Source: Silvania confinis (GTDB taxonomy: Bacteria > Pseudomonadota > Gammaproteobacteria > Enterobacterales > Enterobacteriaceae). From it: 64,000 bases of DNA. The stretch covers positions 103,852 through 167,851 of the forward strand of contig NZ_JAMGZJ010000068.1 in assembly GCF_025564085.1 (NCBI RefSeq), read 5' to 3'. Below the pieces are notes generated by a model. The model had not been told where the DNA came from and ran no database searches. It saw only the letters and a program-made list of their open reading frames with translations. Below, one piece after another: positions 46,391 to 56,403 of this stretch. A program made the translations under genes and the position numbers. The first letter of the stretch is position 1. Every line of letters starts with the position of its first letter.

Positions 46391-48277
46391 ATGGCTATCG
46401 AAATCAATGTACCGGACATCGGGGCTGATGAAGTTGAAATCACCGAGATCCTGGTCAAAGTGGGCGACAAGGTTGAAGCTGAACAGTCGCTGATCACCGT
46501 AGAGGGCGACAAAGCCTCTATGGAAGTCCCGTCTCCTCAGGCTGGCATCGTTAAAGAGATCAAAATCTCTGTTGGCGATAAAACCGAGACCGGTAAACTG
46601 ATCATGATTTTCGATTCCGCCGACGGTGCAGCAGCAGCTGCACCTGCGCAGGAAGAGAAGAAAGCCGCTCCGGCCGCTGCTGCACCAGCAGCTGCCGCGG
46701 CAGCAAAAGAAGTGAACGTGCCTGACATCGGCGGCGACGAAGTTGAAGTCACCGAGATCATGGTTAAAGTGGGCGACACCGTTGCCGCTGAACAGTCTCT
46801 GATCACCGTTGAAGGCGACAAAGCCTCGATGGAAGTCCCGGCACCGTTCGCGGGCGTGGTTAAAGAGATCAAAATCAGCGCTGGCGATAAAGTCTCTACC
46901 GGCTCCCTGATCATGGTCTTCGAAGTGGCGGGTGCTGCACCTGCTGCTGCTCCAGCCCAGGCTGCTGCACCGGCACAAGCTGCTGCACCTGCTGCTGCCG
47001 CTGGCCCGAAAGACGTTAACGTACCGGATATCGGCGGTGACGAAGTTGAAGTGACCGAAGTGATGGTGAAAGTGGGCGACAAAGTGGCCGCTGAACAGTC
47101 ACTGATCACCGTAGAAGGCGACAAAGCCTCTATGGAAGTCCCGGCACCGTTCGCAGGTATCGTTAAAGAAATCAAAATCAGCGCTGGCGACAAAGTGTCT
47201 ACCGGTTCTCTGATTATGGTCTTCGAAGTAGAAGGCGCTGCGCCTGCTGCGGCCCCGGCTGCTGCACCTGCTGCTGCCGCACCGGCTCCAGCTGCAAAAG
47301 CGGCTGCACCGGCTGCCAAAGCGGAAGGCAAATCTGAGTTTGCTGAGAACGATGCTTACGTTCACGCCACTCCGCTGATCCGCCGCCTGGCGCGCGAATT
47401 CGGCGTGAATCTGGCGAAAGTCAAAGGGACGGGCCGTAAAGGTCGTATCCTGCGCGAAGACGTTCAGACTTATGTGAAAGACGCGGTTAAACGCGCTGAA
47501 GCTGCACCTGCTGCTGCCACCGGTGGCGGCATCCCAGGCATGCTGCCTTGGCCGAAAGTGGACTTCAGTAAGTTTGGTGAAATCGAAGAAGTGGAACTGG
47601 GCCGTATCCAGAAAATCTCTGGTGCGAACCTGAGCCGTAACTGGGTGATGATCCCGCACGTTACGCACTTCGACAAAACCGATATCACCGACCTGGAAGC
47701 GTTCCGTAAACAGCAGAACGCCGAAGCTGAGAAGCGCCGCCTGGACGTGAAATTCACCCCAGTGGTCTTCATCATGAAAGCGGTTGCTGCGGCACTTGAG
47801 CAGATGCCACGTTTCAACAGCTCCCTGTCTGAAGATGCACAGCGTCTGACGCTGAAGAAATACATCAACATCGGTGTTGCGGTTGATACGCCAAATGGTC
47901 TGGTTGTTCCGGTCTTCAAAGACGTGAACAAGAAGAGCATCACTGAGCTGTCCCGTGAACTGACCGTGATCTCCAAGAAAGCGCGTGATGGCAAGCTGAC
48001 TGCTGGCGAAATGCAGGGCGGTTGCTTCACCATCTCCAGCATCGGTGGCCTGGGTACAACCCACTTCGCGCCGATTGTTAACGCGCCGGAAGTGGCTATC
48101 CTCGGTGTGTCTAAATCCGCGATTGAGCCAGTGTGGAATGGTAAAGAGTTTATGCCGCGTCTGATGATGCCAATTTCTCTCTCCTTCGACCACCGCGTGA
48201 TCGACGGTGCTGATGGTGCGCGCTTCATTACCATCATCAACAACACCCTGAGCGATATTCGCCGCCTGGTGATGTAA
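46391..48277 (+). CDS. aceF: Dihydrolipoamide acetyltransferase E2 (AceF)
   Basis: AceF is the E2 core of the pyruvate dehydrogenase complex, passing acetyl groups to CoA. The 628 residues (E. coli 630) hold three tandem lipoyl domains with lipoylated lysines at 41, 144 and 245, each in [10 protein letters not shown]. Long Ala-Pro swinging linkers join them. A peripheral subunit-binding domain follows (about 325-362, [20 protein letters not shown]), then the catalytic domain with His601 and Asp605 in [11 protein letters not shown] terminator follows; lpd has an additional promoter. Confidence 0.99.
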   Translation: MAIEINVPDIGADEVEITEILVKVGDKVEAEQSLITVEGDKASMEVPSPQAGIVKEIKISVGDKTETGKLIMIFDSADGAAAAAPAQEEKKAAPAAAAPAAAAAAKEVNVPDIGGDEVEVTEIMVKVGDTVAAEQSLITVEGDKASMEVPAPFAGVVKEIKISAGDKVSTGSLIMVFEVAGAAPAAAPAQAAAPAQAAAPAAAAGPKDVNVPDIGGDEVEVTEVMVKVGDKVAAEQSLITVEGDKASMEVPAPFAGIVKEIKISAGDKVSTGSLIMVFEVEGAAPAAAPAAAPAAAAPAPAAKAAAPAAKAEGKSEFAENDAYVHATPLIRRLAREFGVNLAKVKGTGRKGRILREDVQTYVKDAVKRAEAAPAAATGGGIPGMLPWPKVDFSKFGEIEEVELGRIQKISGANLSRNWVMIPHVTHFDKTDITDLEAFRKQQNAEAEKRRLDVKFTPVVFIMKAVAAALEQMPRFNSSLSEDAQRLTLKKYINIGVAVDTPNGLVVPVFKDVNKKSITELSRELTVISKKARDGKLTAGEMQGGCFTISSIGGLGTTHFAPIVNAPEVAILGVSKSAIEPVWNGKEFMPRLMMPISLSFDHRVIDGADGARFITIINNTLSDIRRLVM

Positions 48278-48280
48278 TCG

Positions 48281-48310
48281 AAAAGCCGGCCAATCGGCCG
48301 GCTTTTTTCT
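48281..48310 (+). terminator. aceF terminator
   Basis: The stem GCCGGCC / GGCCGGC (48285-48291 with 48296-48302) has an AATC loop, preceded by AAAA and followed by six T. It starts 4 bases after aceF. Read-through would be needed to extend pdhR-aceEF transcripts into lpd. Confidence 0.9.
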
Positions 48311-48371
48311 AATAATCTCATTAACTATGTGAGGTTATTGGCGAAAGCGACAATTCGTGAGCCGTTTGTTG

Positions 48372-48400
48372 TTTCAAAATTGTTAACATTTTTGTAAACT
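48372..48400 (+). promoter_or_regulatory. Probable lpd promoter
   Basis: TTTCAA, a 17-base spacer containing GTTAAC, then TAAACT. Position and the AAATTGTTAACA core resemble the E. coli lpd promoter, which lets lpd be expressed apart from aceEF for 2-oxoglutarate dehydrogenase and glycine cleavage. The -35 match is poor. Confidence 0.45.
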
Positions 48401-48452
48401 GCGGGCGGATAGAACGACCCGGTGGACGACGGGTATAAATTAAGAGGTCATG

Positions 48453-49877
48453 ATGAGCACAGAAATCAAAACTCAGGTCGTGGTACTTGGGGCAGGCCCG
48501 GCAGGTTACTCCGCAGCATTCCGTGCCGCGGATTTAGGTCTGGAAACCGTCATCGTAGAACGTTACAGCACCCTCGGTGGTGTTTGTCTGAACGTCGGCT
48601 GTATCCCTTCTAAAGCGCTGCTGCACGTAGCAAAAGTTATCGAAGAAGCCAAAGCGCTGGCTGAACACGGTATTGTCTTCGGCGAGCCGAAAACCGATAT
48701 CGATAAAATTCGTACCTGGAAAGAGAAAGTTATCACTCAACTGACTGGCGGTCTGGCCGGTATGGCCAAAGGCCGTAAAGTGAAAGTGGTAAACGGTCTG
48801 GGTAAATTTACTGGGGCAAACACCCTGGAAGTCGAAGGCGAAAACGGCAAAACCGTGATCAACTTTGACAACGCGATCATCGCGGCGGGTTCCCGTCCGA
48901 TTGAGCTGCCGTTTATTCCACACGAAGATCCACGCGTATGGGACTCCACCGATGCGCTGGAGCTGAAATCCGTACCTAAGCGCCTGCTGGTTATGGGTGG
49001 CGGGATCATCGGTCTGGAAATGGCGACCGTGTATCATGCGCTGGGTTCAGAGATTGACGTGGTTGAAATGTTCGACCAGGTTATCCCGGCTGCGGATAAA
49101 GACATCGTTAAAGTCTTCACCAAACGCATCAGCAAGAAGTTCAACCTGATGCTGGAAACCAAAGTGACTGCCGTTGAAGCAAAAGAAGACGGCATCTACG
49201 TTTCCATGGAAGGCAAAAAAGCCCCTGCAGAAGCGCAGTGTTATGACGCAGTGCTGGTGGCAATCGGTCGTGTGCCGAACGGTAAAAACCTTGATGCAGG
49301 TGCAGCGGGCGTTGAAGTTGACGACCGTGGCTTCATCCGCGTTGACAAGCAGCTGCGCACCAACGTGCCGCACATCTTTGCTATCGGCGACATCGTCGGT
49401 CAGCCAATGCTGGCGCACAAAGGTGTTCACGAAGGCCACGTTGCCGCAGAAGTTATCTCCGGCATGAAGCACTACTTCGACCCGAAAGTGATCCCATCGA
49501 TCGCCTACACCGAGCCAGAAGTTGCCTGGGTAGGTCTGACCGAGAAAGAAGCGAAAGAGAAAGGCATCAGCTACGAAACCGCCACCTTCCCGTGGGCTGC
49601 TTCTGGCCGTGCGATCGCTTCCGACTGCGCAGATGGCGTGACCAAACTGATCTTCGACAAAGAGACTCACCGCGTGATCGGTGGGGCGATTGTCGGCACC
49701 AACGGCGGCGAGCTGCTGGGTGAAATCGGTCTGGCCATCGAAATGGGCTGTGACGCTGAAGATATCGCGCTGACTATCCACGCTCACCCGACTCTGCACG
49801 AGTCTGTTGGCCTGGCAGCAGAAATCTTTGAAGGCAGCATCACCGACCTGCCAAACGCGAAAGCGAAGAAGAAATAA
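48453..49877 (+). CDS. lpd: Dihydrolipoamide dehydrogenase E3 (Lpd)
   Basis: Lpd is the FAD enzyme that reoxidises dihydrolipoamide for the pyruvate and 2-oxoglutarate dehydrogenase complexes and the glycine cleavage system. The 474 residues start MSTEIKTQVVVLGAGPAGYS (FAD loop). The redox disulfide CLNVGC uses Cys45 and Cys50, the NAD loop is VMGGGIIGLEMATVY, and the catalytic His-Glu pair lies in HAHPTLHES near the C-terminus. A tandem ATG lies at 48450; AGAGG is better spaced for 48453. A strong terminator follows. Confidence 0.99.
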   Translation: MSTEIKTQVVVLGAGPAGYSAAFRAADLGLETVIVERYSTLGGVCLNVGCIPSKALLHVAKVIEEAKALAEHGIVFGEPKTDIDKIRTWKEKVITQLTGGLAGMAKGRKVKVVNGLGKFTGANTLEVEGENGKTVINFDNAIIAAGSRPIELPFIPHEDPRVWDSTDALELKSVPKRLLVMGGGIIGLEMATVYHALGSEIDVVEMFDQVIPAADKDIVKVFTKRISKKFNLMLETKVTAVEAKEDGIYVSMEGKKAPAEAQCYDAVLVAIGRVPNGKNLDAGAAGVEVDDRGFIRVDKQLRTNVPHIFAIGDIVGQPMLAHKGVHEGHVAAEVISGMKHYFDPKVIPSIAYTEPEVAWVGLTEKEAKEKGISYETATFPWAASGRAIASDCADGVTKLIFDKETHRVIGGAIVGTNGGELLGEIGLAIEMGCDAEDIALTIHAHPTLHESVGLAAEIFEGSITDLPNAKAKKK

Positions 49878-49894
49878 GTTTCTCGACGCTCGCT

Positions 49895-49923
49895 AAACGC
49901 CTCTCTGGAGGCGTTTTTTTTTG
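49895..49923 (+). terminator. lpd terminator
   Basis: The stem AACGCCTC / GAGGCGTT (49896-49903 with 49908-49915) has a TCTG loop and is followed by a run of T. It starts 17 bases after the lpd stop. Confidence 0.93.
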
Positions 49924-50071
49924 CCTGTAACTACCTGATTTGGTAGTCAACTCATTGATATTTTAGCTAAATTTTTTCTCGTAACTGCCGATACTTTTTT
50001 CGCCATTGTGTGGCTTCTGGCCACGCGGTTAAGGGTTCAGGACTCTTTATTACACGAAAAAAGGAAAGTAC

Positions 50072-50803
50072 ATGTCTTTAAAGAAAGTTGCGGTAATTGG
50101 TTTAGTGGCAGCAGCGATGACGCTGACCGGGTGTGGCGCAATGACCACGGCGGTGAAGAAACGTAATCTGGAAGTGAAAACCCAGATGAGCGAAACCGTC
50201 TGGCTTGAGCCTTCCAATGAAAAAACAGTCTACATTCAGGTTAAAAATACCTCTGATAAAGACATGAGTAACCTGCAAACGCTGCTGGCTAACGACCTGA
50301 CAGCCAAAGGTTATAAAGTAACAAGCTCCCCTGATGGTGCCTATTACTGGGTGCAGGCAAACGTGCTGAAGGCAGACAAAATGGACCTGCGTGAGTCTCA
50401 GGGCTACCTGAAAACCGGCTACGAAGGCGCTGCTGTAGGTGCTGCACTGGGCGCAGGTATCACCGCTTATAACAGCAGCTCTTCCGGTGCTGCGCTGGGT
50501 GTGGGTCTGGCCGCAGGCCTGATTGGTATGGCGGCGGATGCGATGGTGGAAGATGTAAACTACACCATGGTTACCGACCTGCAGATCTCTGAGCGCAGTA
50601 AAGCGACTGTGACCACCGATAATATCGCCGCCCTGCGTCAGGGCACTTCAGGTGTAAAACTGCAGACCAGCACCGCGCAGGGCGATCGCGCGAAATACCA
50701 GACGCGTGTTGTCTCCAATGCGAACAAAGTGAACCTGAAGTTCGAAGAAGCGAAACCGGTTCTGGAAGCTCAGCTGGCGAAATCAGTCGCTAATATTCTC
50801 TAA
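50072..50803 (+). CDS. traT: TraT-like outer membrane lipoprotein
   Basis: This 243-residue lipoprotein is clearly homologous over its whole length to TraT, the F-plasmid surface-exclusion and serum-resistance protein. The signal peptide ends in the lipobox LTGC with Cys21 as the lipidated residue; Gly at +2 does not signal inner-membrane retention. Shared segments are [36 protein letters not shown], the glycine-rich hydrophobic region [15 protein letters not shown], and [17 protein letters not shown]. It stands alone between lpd and the DUF2950 gene with no transfer genes nearby. Function on the chromosome is unproven. Confidence 0.92.
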   Translation: MSLKKVAVIGLVAAAMTLTGCGAMTTAVKKRNLEVKTQMSETVWLEPSNEKTVYIQVKNTSDKDMSNLQTLLANDLTAKGYKVTSSPDGAYYWVQANVLKADKMDLRESQGYLKTGYEGAAVGAALGAGITAYNSSSSGAALGVGLAAGLIGMAADAMVEDVNYTMVTDLQISERSKATVTTDNIAALRQGTSGVKLQTSTAQGDRAKYQTRVVSNANKVNLKFEEAKPVLEAQLAKSVANIL

Positions 50804-50811
50804 GTCAAACC

Positions 50812-50845
50812 GCCGGGTAGTGGCTTCACCTTACCCGGCTTACAA
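50812..50845 (+). repeat. REP-type palindrome
   Basis: GCCGGGTAG, then GGCTTCACC and TACCCGGC followed by TTACAA, matches the pattern of enterobacterial REP units (GCCGG arm, GGCTTCGCC-like loop, CCGGC arm, then TACAA). It is directly after the traT-like stop. Confidence 0.75.
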
Positions 50846-50860
50846 CACTCTCGGACCCTG

Positions 50861-50881
50861 GGCCCGCGCCAGTGGCGGGCC
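50861..50881. terminator. Hairpin between traT-like and DUF2950 genes
   Basis: The stem GGCCCGC / GCGGGCC (50861-50867 with 50875-50881) lies between the two convergent stop codons. No T run follows in either direction, so terminator activity is uncertain. Confidence 0.45.
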
Positions 50882-50890
50882 GCCGGGTAA

Positions 50891-51682
50891 TCAGGGCGCG
50901 ACGGGCTGCCAGTGTTTATCTGGATGGTACGTCGCTATCGCCTGCACTTTGTGCTGTGAGTCGGTGCCCAGATTCGCCTGGTAGACCCTGTCATCCTGGT
51001 TTATCACAAAGCTCATTACCCCTGTCTGCCCGTAAGTGACCGGCCATGCGATCATGGCAAAGCCGTTGCTATCCGGCAGAATACGGAACCGATAGCCGTG
51101 ATAGCCCGTTCCCGGCTCTTTGGGACTGAATGCCGGGCCTAGCGGACTGGGGGCCTCCCCCGGGGCGACGGGCCAGTACAAACCATCTTTTTTCCCTTCA
51201 GCGCTGACAATTTTCTGGGCGTATTTCTGGTTCAGTGCGTAATAGCTCTGCTGCGCATCCACATAGGCATGCAGCGCTTCTATGGCGGCAAGCTCATTGC
51301 GCCCAACTTCGCGTGTCAGGATCTCTTCGGCTGCCTCTTGCATATCAAAGCGCCAGCTGTCGGCCGTTTTTATCACCGGAATCGGTAGCTGCCAGTTGCT
51401 GTCCCCCACTACCAGATGCGCAATGGTGCCGTTGACGACAGTGTTATGGCTGACCTTCCAGTCACGCAGAAAACGGTCCACGGCATCAGGGTCGACACCT
51501 TCAGGTGGCATAAAATCGCGCCAGTCTTCCCCAAGGAGATTAATCATCGCCGTTTCATTTTGCTCACTGATCGCCGTGACCAGCGCATCGGTCGCTTGCT
51601 CCGGCGTGCTGAAGTGTTGTTGTGCCTGAACGATGGCCGAAACCATGAACAACACCAATCCACTGAATAGTTTCATTTTCAT
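50891..51682 (-). CDS. DUF2950 family secreted protein
   Basis: The 263-residue protein begins MKMKLFSGLVLFMVSAIVQA, a typical cleavable signal peptide with likely cleavage after AQA, so it should be periplasmic. The mature part resembles the DUF2950 family, which has no established function; motifs such as GYHGYRFRILPD and GFAMIAWPVTYGQTGVMSF are its most recognisable parts. The 50-codon upstream extension reads into yacH and was dropped; AAGG lies 8 bases before this ATG. It follows yacH by 10 bases and is probably co-transcribed with it. Confidence 0.82.
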   Translation of the reverse strand: MKMKLFSGLVLFMVSAIVQAQQHFSTPEQATDALVTAISEQNETAMINLLGEDWRDFMPPEGVDPDAVDRFLRDWKVSHNTVVNGTIAHLVVGDSNWQLPIPVIKTADSWRFDMQEAAEEILTREVGRNELAAIEALHAYVDAQQSYYALNQKYAQKIVSAEGKKDGLYWPVAPGEAPSPLGPAFSPKEPGTGYHGYRFRILPDSNGFAMIAWPVTYGQTGVMSFVINQDDRVYQANLGTDSQHKVQAIATYHPDKHWQPVAP

Positions 51683-51692
51683 GTCGGCTACC

Positions 51693-53237
51693 TTAGCGAT
51701 GACGGATTTCACGATGTTCAGTTCGGCCAGCAGGCATTTGCCGCGGTTGCTGGCTTCGGGCCGAAGCCTGGCGGCTCTGGGCACCACGCTGCTGCTGGGC
51801 TTGCCAGTTCCCGGAACGGCTATCGTTACCACTCAACGCATTGGCGCGTGGCTGGCTGTTTCGCTGCTGCGCATGACGCTGTTGTTGCGCGGGCTGCGAA
51901 ACACGTTTTTCCTGTCTCTGGGTGGTCGCCTGGCGATTTTCATGCTTTTGCGTGGTGGTTCGCTTCGCGGCTTGCGGCTTGCTGGTGTCATAGCCTCGAT
52001 AGTTATTGCGTTGGGATATCTGCTTCAATTGCTGGTTCGACGCCTGACGCTGGGCATCTTTGGCGCCGCCACGCGGCGTTTGGGAGAATGTCTTGCCGGT
52101 CGATTTCTCCATCTGCGTCATTGCAGCCTGGCGTTGGCTATCGCGATTGACCGGTTTTTGCTGCGTCGCGCTGAGCCCCGTTGCGGCGTTTGTGGAGTGG
52201 AATCGGTTATTAAGCTGATTGGTTGGGTACGGCACGCCATCGCGATAGGCCGGATTATGCTGCCAGCCGCGGTTGGCATCGGTCAGGCGCTCCCCGCTGA
52301 TCTTATTAAAGTTATCAACGTTGATATTGATATTGTTATCCCCGTTGCGCGAATAGCCGCCATGGTGATGATCCCAGTCGTCATCGTCATCCCAGTCGAT
52401 ATTGCTGAAGAGGGCATAGGTCGTGGCGACACCGAGGCTAAAGCCCAGCCCTTTCACCAGACTGTCAGTGAACTGCTCTCCGGGCGACGGCGGTAAATAC
52501 ACCGGCGGATAGCTGGTATTTGGCCATGTGCCGTAGACCGTATTGGGGTTGTAGGTCGGGACATACACCACCTGCGGATCGGCCGATTCAATCTTAATGA
52601 CTGTTGGGCTGGCGGTGGCTGTGGTGGTGGATGCCGGTGCCGCGGTGGCCGTTTTAGCGGGCTCTGGCTTCGTTACCGTGGTGACCGTCTGCTGTGGCGT
52701 GGACGTGAGCGCGCCGGTTTGCTGCGCCAGCAGGCGTAAGCGCTGCACGGAGTCCATCACATCCTTCGGCTGGGCAAGAAACGCATCGCCGAGGCTCTGG
52801 ATCCACGGCGGATTTTCTCCCATCAGCGACATCAGCTGTGGGAAGGCGACAAGCGACTTCACGCTCGGATCCCAGGGTTGTCCTGCCACTGCCTGAATCG
52901 CGGCATCACCCTGCATCTTCGGGTTATCCTCTGACCACTGCGCGGCCTGGATGACGTTGGCAGGGTAGGTAGATGCCATCAAAATCTGCGACAGCAACGC
53001 GTCAGGGTAGAGCGCAATCGGCGCGACCCACTGATCGATTTGCGCGGCGCTGTAGGTCGGTGCGACAACCGGTGCGGGTTGAACGGCGGGTGCCGGGACG
53101 GCAGGTTGTTGTACGACGGGAGCAGGGGCGGTGGGGGTTTCCGTTGCACGGCTTTGAACAAACATAACGCCCGATGCGACAAACAGTCCGGCACTGCACA
53201 GAAGGACAAGCAGATGTGGCTTGAAAGGCAACTTCAT
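51693..53237 (-). CDS. yacH: DUF3300 family protein YacH
   Basis: YacH has no known function. The 514-residue product starts with a signal anchor (about 7-28, LLVLLCSAGLFVASGVMF) and a Pro/Ala/Val-rich linker. The DUF3300 domain follows (about 62-280, QIDQWVAPIALYPDALLSQI and NPPWIQSLGDAFL). Next comes an acidic-histidine patch DDDDDWDHHHGG near residue 302, then a long Gln/Arg/Asn-rich, low-complexity tail that is basic and likely disordered. E. coli has yacH at the same place between lpd and acnB, but the tail differs. Confidence 0.85.
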   Translation of the reverse strand: MKLPFKPHLLVLLCSAGLFVASGVMFVQSRATETPTAPAPVVQQPAVPAPAVQPAPVVAPTYSAAQIDQWVAPIALYPDALLSQILMASTYPANVIQAAQWSEDNPKMQGDAAIQAVAGQPWDPSVKSLVAFPQLMSLMGENPPWIQSLGDAFLAQPKDVMDSVQRLRLLAQQTGALTSTPQQTVTTVTKPEPAKTATAAPASTTTATASPTVIKIESADPQVVYVPTYNPNTVYGTWPNTSYPPVYLPPSPGEQFTDSLVKGLGFSLGVATTYALFSNIDWDDDDDWDHHHGGYSRNGDNNININVDNFNKISGERLTDANRGWQHNPAYRDGVPYPTNQLNNRFHSTNAATGLSATQQKPVNRDSQRQAAMTQMEKSTGKTFSQTPRGGAKDAQRQASNQQLKQISQRNNYRGYDTSKPQAAKRTTTQKHENRQATTQRQEKRVSQPAQQQRHAQQRNSQPRANALSGNDSRSGNWQAQQQRGAQSRQASARSQQPRQMPAGRTEHREIRHR

Positions 53238-53485
53238 AGAATGACTCCGACGAGACGAGAGCAGTGCCGTTAGGCGTTTTTGTTGCCGCGAGTATATTCA
53301 CTCGTTTTTTACAGTTTTGACTTTTGTTGGGAATCACCCTGTGCGAGGGGATAAAGAATGTGAGTATTTATTACGCAATTATATCTGATAGCGCAAAAAG
53401 CGTTAGAGCGAACCCGGGCTGTCTGTCCGCTATACCATTCTTAACGATTCAGCAAACAATTTAATGTTGCTTTTTTGTAAACACA
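53238..53485. other. yacH-acnB divergent intergenic region
   Basis: About 250 bases of spacer that should contain the yacH promoter (minus) and upstream control of acnB. It is AT-rich after 53330. No gene, hairpin or clear operator was recognised by eye. Confidence 0.4.
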
Positions 53486-53514
53486 TTAACACTGTCTGGA
53501 AATCCTGCTATGCT
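53486..53514 (+). promoter_or_regulatory. acnB promoter
   Basis: -35 TTAACA, 17-base spacer, -10 TATGCT, about 100 bases upstream of the acnB GTG. Sequence and spacing fit a sigma-70 promoter, and the position fits the known enteric acnB promoter. Confidence 0.7.
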
Positions 53515-53614
53515 GCCCGACGCGGTAACGGGCAATTAACCAACAAACTGCTGTCTCACAGGAGCGTGAAGAGAACGCCCGCCGCATATGACAATGAGAG
53601 CGAGGAGAACCGTC

Positions 53615-56212
53615 GTGCTAGAAGAATACCGTAAGCACGTAGCTGAACGTGCCGCCGAGGGAATTGTACCCAAACCCTTAGATGCTACCCAGATGGCTGG
53701 GCTCGTCGAGCTGCTGAAAAACCCGCCTGCGGGCGAAGATGAATTCCTGTTAGATCTGCTGATTAACCGTGTCCCGCCAGGCGTTGATGAAGCCGCCTAC
53801 GTGAAAGCCGGTTTCCTTGCTGCGGTCGCCAAAGGCGAAGCAACCTCCCCACTGGTCACTCCTGAAAAAGCGATTGAACTGCTCGGCACTATGCAGGGTG
53901 GTTATAACATTCATCCGCTGATTGATGCGCTGGATAGCGACGTACTGGCACCGATTGCCGCCAAAGCGCTGTCTCACACCCTGCTGATGTTCGATAACTT
54001 CTACGATGTAGAAGAAAAAGCGAAAGCGGGCAACAGCTATGCGAAGCAGGTGATGCAGTCCTGGGCTGATGCCGAATGGTTCCTGAACCGTCCTGCGCTT
54101 GCCGAAAAAATGACGGTCACTGTGTTCAAAGTCACCGGCGAAACCAACACCGATGACCTCTCTCCGGCACCAGATGCCTGGTCGCGCCCGGATATCCCAC
54201 TGCACGCGCTGGCGATGCTGAAAAACGCCCGCGAAGGCATTGACCCGGATCAGCCGGGTGCCGTTGGCCCAATCAAACAGATTGAAGCGTTAGCGCAAAA
54301 AGGCTTCCCGTTGGCGTACGTCGGCGATGTGGTCGGCACCGGTTCTTCGCGTAAATCTGCCACCAACTCCGTGCTGTGGTTTATGGGGGATGATATCCCT
54401 CATGTGCCGAACAAGCGTGGCGGCGGTCTGTGCCTCGGCGGCAAAATTGCGCCAATCTTCTTCAACACCATGGAAGATGCCGGTGCACTGCCAATTGAAG
54501 TGGACGTGAATGACCTGAACATGGGCGACGTGATTGACGTTTACCCGTTCAAGGGTGAAGTGCGTAACCACGAAACCAACGAACTGTTGGCCAGCTTTGA
54601 GCTGAAAACCGACGTGCTGGTGGACGAAGTGCGTGCCGGTGGCCGTATCCCGCTGATCATCGGTCGTGGCCTGACCACCAAAGCGCGTGAAGCGCTGGGC
54701 CTACCGCACAGCGATGTGTTCCGTCAGGCGAAAGAAGTGGCCGAAAGCACCCGCGGTTACTCGCTGGCGCAGAAAATGGTCGGCCGTGCCTGCGGCGTGA
54801 CCGGGGTCCGTCCTGGCGCGTACTGCGAGCCGAAGATGACCTCTGTGGGTTCTCAGGACACCACCGGGCCAATGACCCGTGATGAACTGAAAGACCTGGC
54901 CTGCCTGGGCTTCTCGTCCGACCTGGTGATGCAGTCCTTCTGCCACACCGCGGCGTATCCGAAGCCGGTTGACGTGACCACGCACCACACGCTGCCAGAC
55001 TTCATCATGAACCGTGGCGGCGTTTCTCTTCGTCCGGGCGATGGGGTTATCCACTCCTGGCTGAACCGCATGCTGCTGCCGGACACCGTCGGTACCGGTG
55101 GTGACTCCCACACCCGTTTCCCGATTGGGATCTCCTTCCCGGCGGGCTCCGGTCTGGTGGCGTTTGCTGCTGCGACCGGCGTGATGCCGCTGGACATGCC
55201 GGAATCGGTTCTGGTGCGCTTCAAAGGCAAAATGCAGCCGGGCATCACCCTGCGCGATCTGGTTCACGCGATCCCGCTGTACGCGATCAAACAGGGCCTG
55301 CTGACCGTTGAGAAAAAAGGCAAGATCAACATCTTCTCGGGCCGCATCCTTGAAATCGAAGGTCTGCCGGATCTGAAAGTGGAGCAGGCGTTCGAACTGA
55401 CCGATGCCTCTGCTGAACGTTCTGCTGCCGGCTGCACCATCAAGCTCAACCAGGCGCCAATTGAAGAGTATCTGACGTCTAACATCGTGCTGCTGAAGTG
55501 GATGATTGCCGAAGGCTACGGCGACCGCCGTACGCTGGAGCGCCGCGTGCAGGGCATGGAAAAATGGCTGGCGGATCCGCAGCTGATGGAAGCCGATGCC
55601 GACGCAGAATATGCTGCGGTCATCGACATCGATCTGGCGGATATCAAAGAGCCAATCCTGTGTGCGCCGAACGATCCGGACGACGCGCGTCTGCTGTCTG
55701 ACGTGCAGGGCGACAAAATCGACGAAGTGTTCATCGGCTCCTGTATGACCAACATCGGTCACTTCCGTGCTGCCGGTAAACTGCTGGATACCCACAAGGG
55801 CCAGCTGCCGACCCGTCTGTGGGTGGCACCGCCAACCCGTATGGATGCGGCGCAGCTGACCGAAGAGGGTTACTACAGCGTGTTTGGTAAGAGCGGTGCG
55901 CGCATTGAAATCCCTGGCTGTTCCCTGTGTATGGGTAACCAGGCGCGCGTAGCTGACGGTGCGACGGTGGTCTCCACCTCTACCCGTAACTTCCCGAACC
56001 GTTTAGGTACCGGTGCAAATGTGTATCTGGCTTCTGCGGAGCTGGCGGCTGTTGCGGCACTGATTGGCAAACTGCCAACGCCGGAAGAGTACCAGACCTT
56101 CGTGGCGCAGGTAGATAAGACGGCGGTGGATACCTATCGCTATCTGAACTTCGACAAGCTCTCTGAGTACACTGAGAAAGCGGACGGCGTTATCTTCCAG
56201 ACGGTAGTATAA
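53615..56212 (+). CDS. acnB: Aconitate hydratase B (AcnB)
   Basis: AcnB is the main citric-acid-cycle aconitase, isomerising citrate to isocitrate with a 4Fe-4S cluster; the apo form can bind mRNA. The 865 residues match E. coli. The order is the HEAT-like domain, the swivel domain ([16 protein letters not shown]), then the catalytic domains. Cluster cysteines are in [10 protein letters not shown] (near 710) and CSLCMGNQ (near 769 and 772). The start is GTG ([16 protein letters not shown]) after GAGGAG; the upstream nine codons were excluded. A terminator follows. Confidence 0.98.
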   Translation: MLEEYRKHVAERAAEGIVPKPLDATQMAGLVELLKNPPAGEDEFLLDLLINRVPPGVDEAAYVKAGFLAAVAKGEATSPLVTPEKAIELLGTMQGGYNIHPLIDALDSDVLAPIAAKALSHTLLMFDNFYDVEEKAKAGNSYAKQVMQSWADAEWFLNRPALAEKMTVTVFKVTGETNTDDLSPAPDAWSRPDIPLHALAMLKNAREGIDPDQPGAVGPIKQIEALAQKGFPLAYVGDVVGTGSSRKSATNSVLWFMGDDIPHVPNKRGGGLCLGGKIAPIFFNTMEDAGALPIEVDVNDLNMGDVIDVYPFKGEVRNHETNELLASFELKTDVLVDEVRAGGRIPLIIGRGLTTKAREALGLPHSDVFRQAKEVAESTRGYSLAQKMVGRACGVTGVRPGAYCEPKMTSVGSQDTTGPMTRDELKDLACLGFSSDLVMQSFCHTAAYPKPVDVTTHHTLPDFIMNRGGVSLRPGDGVIHSWLNRMLLPDTVGTGGDSHTRFPIGISFPAGSGLVAFAAATGVMPLDMPESVLVRFKGKMQPGITLRDLVHAIPLYAIKQGLLTVEKKGKINIFSGRILEIEGLPDLKVEQAFELTDASAERSAAGCTIKLNQAPIEEYLTSNIVLLKWMIAEGYGDRRTLERRVQGMEKWLADPQLMEADADAEYAAVIDIDLADIKEPILCAPNDPDDARLLSDVQGDKIDEVFIGSCMTNIGHFRAAGKLLDTHKGQLPTRLWVAPPTRMDAAQLTEEGYYSVFGKSGARIEIPGCSLCMGNQARVADGATVVSTSTRNFPNRLGTGANVYLASAELAAVAALIGKLPTPEEYQTFVAQVDKTAVDTYRYLNFDKLSEYTEKADGVIFQTVV

Positions 56213-56216
56213 ACAG

Positions 56217-56245
56217 CAAAACCGTCTCTTCGGAGACGGTTTTTA
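56217..56245 (+). terminator. acnB terminator
   Basis: The stem ACCGTCTC / GAGACGGT (56221-56228 with 56233-56240) is capped by a TTCG tetraloop, with AAA before it and TTTT after it. It lies 5 bases from the acnB stop. Confidence 0.92.
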
Positions 56246-56254
56246 GTGTTTGCA

Positions 56255-56291
56255 TCCTCTCCCACGGGAGAGGACCGAGGTGAGGGCATCA
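56255..56291 (-). repeat. Dispersed palindromic repeat, copy A
   Basis: Read on the minus strand: GATGCCCTCACC, then TCGGTCCTCTCCC, GT and GGGAGAGGA. The arms CCTCTCCC / GGGAGAGG form a hairpin. Two more copies lie at 60615 and 63847 in the opposite orientation. Confidence 0.85.
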
Positions 56292-56403
56292 GACCGCAGG
56301 GTCTTGCTCTCCCTTTTTTATTTTCATTCCTTCCACCCGTTGCGCTTTTATTCTTCCTCTCTGCTGCGATAATTACTGCAATGGCTTTGCAGAGGAAAAT
56401 ACG

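Noticed and set aside
46500..47200. Regularly spaced repeats suggesting a CRISPR array
   Set aside because: The period is about 300 bases and the repeats encode lipoyl domains in frame within aceF.
47099..48193. Long minus-strand frames opposite aceF
   Set aside because: They are products of the aceF repeats and Ala-Pro linkers. The plus-strand gene is unambiguous.
51633..52496. 287-codon open frame on the plus strand opposite yacH
   Set aside because: It arises from the Gln-rich repeats of yacH read on the other strand, giving artificial leucine-rich stretches. yacH has the family match.
54701..55795. 364-codon open frame on the minus strand opposite acnB
   Set aside because: Shadow frame of acnB rich in Arg, His and Gln, with no domain recognisable.
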